NCBI GenBank assembly: GCA_026169575.1
Contig: JAPFCT010000385.1
Location: 1 to 6,077 of the forward strand
Length of the DNA stretch: 6,077 nt
Origin: Faecalimonas sp.
GTDB lineage: Bacteria; Bacillota_A; Clostridia; Lachnospirales; Lachnospiraceae
Direction of reading: 5' to 3'
Within the stretch, counting starts at the first letter, position 1. Each line of letters begins with the position of its first letter. Made by a program: the position numbers and the translations under genes. The notes below the pieces were generated by a model that saw only the letters and a program-made list of their open reading frames with translations, was not told where the DNA came from and ran no database searches. Positions 5,819-6,077 of this stretch are shown piece by piece.

Positions 5819-6077
5819 ATGAAACATTCTTTTGGAACATGGGTGATGTGGCTGCTGATTTCAGTGATTGTTGTATTGACGGGAAATATTCCGCTGGTAC
5901 TTGGTGAAAGAGCTTCTGTTTGGGGAGTTTTAAGCCTCCTGGCAGGCTTCCTTTTTTTCAATATCAAGCCGTCGCCAGCAGGGGAGAAAATCGAAAAGCG
6001 CAGACTTCGTATCTGTCGGGATGGCTGTGAACTTCTGAGAATTTTTCAAATTTCATTGGCAGGATCATTGATTCTGG
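5819..6077 (+). CDS. Unidentified membrane protein, N-terminal fragment
   Basis: The frame opens at ATG 5819 and stays open for 86 codons to the window end, so the C-terminus is missing. The start is supported by a purine-rich ribosome binding site just upstream and a promoter at 5747-5755. The visible part has a hydrophobic helix at about 7-28, a second at about 34-49, a basic, likely cytoplasmic loop (about 50-72, including EKIEKRRLRICRDG), and the beginning of a third hydrophobic stretch from about 74. This suggests two membrane helices with both ends inside, followed by more membrane or a soluble domain. I do not recognise the family from this fragment. It is transcribed away from blaI across a 152-bp intergenic region, so it could be influenced by events at the blaI promoter, but no exact BlaI operator lies over its own promoter. 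Confidence 0.8.
   Translation, partial: MKHSFGTWVMWLLISVIVVLTGNIPLVLGERASVWGVLSLLAGFLFFNIKPSPAGEKIEKRRLRICRDGCELLRIFQISLAGSLIL

Noticed and set aside
5686..5967. A 93-residue - strand open frame crossing the intergenic region.
   Set aside because: It runs through the blaI promoter, operator and the start of the divergent membrane-protein gene, with no ribosome binding site or recognisable sequence.
1..6077. A defence island, toxin-antitoxin pair, CRISPR array or mobile element.
   Set aside because: No nuclease, transposase, integrase, regular repeat-spacer pattern, target-site duplication or tRNA was seen. The genes are explained by lipoproteins, the BlaI-BlaR1 pair and one unidentified membrane protein.

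Overview
The window looks like chromosomal DNA from an anaerobic Gram-positive gut Clostridia member, probably Lachnospiraceae. This is inferred from the moderately AT-rich sequence, strong AGGAGG-type ribosome binding sites, a consensus sigma-A promoter, a BlaI/BlaR1 pair, and lipoproteins of a type I associate with Lachnospiraceae (DUF6070-like). No RNA gene, insertion sequence, CRISPR array or replication origin was seen.

Left half (1-3418, + strand): two consecutive genes, probably one operon. The first is cut by the left edge and carries two copies of a roughly 300-residue domain of unknown function. The second starts 4 bases after the first stops, has a lipoprotein signal peptide, and carries a third, more diverged and cysteine-richer copy. 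They look like paralogous cell-surface lipoproteins. A strong intrinsic terminator (3446-3479) ends this unit.

Right half (3482-5733, - strand): a complete, intact blaI-blaR1 regulatory operon that converges on the lipoprotein genes. BlaI is a winged-helix repressor. BlaR1 is a membrane zinc metalloprotease fused to an extracellular class-D-beta-lactamase-like penicillin sensor. All expected catalytic motifs are visible. The operon has a perfect-consensus promoter (TTGACA, 17 nt, TATAAT), and an inverted repeat matching BlaI/MecI operators lies just downstream of the -10. This supports autoregulation: beta-lactam acylates BlaR1, its protease activity leads to BlaI loss, and the operon is derepressed. 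No beta-lactamase or PBP2a-type gene is in the window.

Right edge (5747-6077, + strand): a divergent gene, cut by the window end, encodes the N-terminus of an unidentified multi-pass membrane protein. Its extended -10 promoter is back-to-back with the blaI promoter, and its leader contains a perfect 8-bp stem-loop. It is the nearest possible non-self target of BlaI, but nothing in the sequence proves this.
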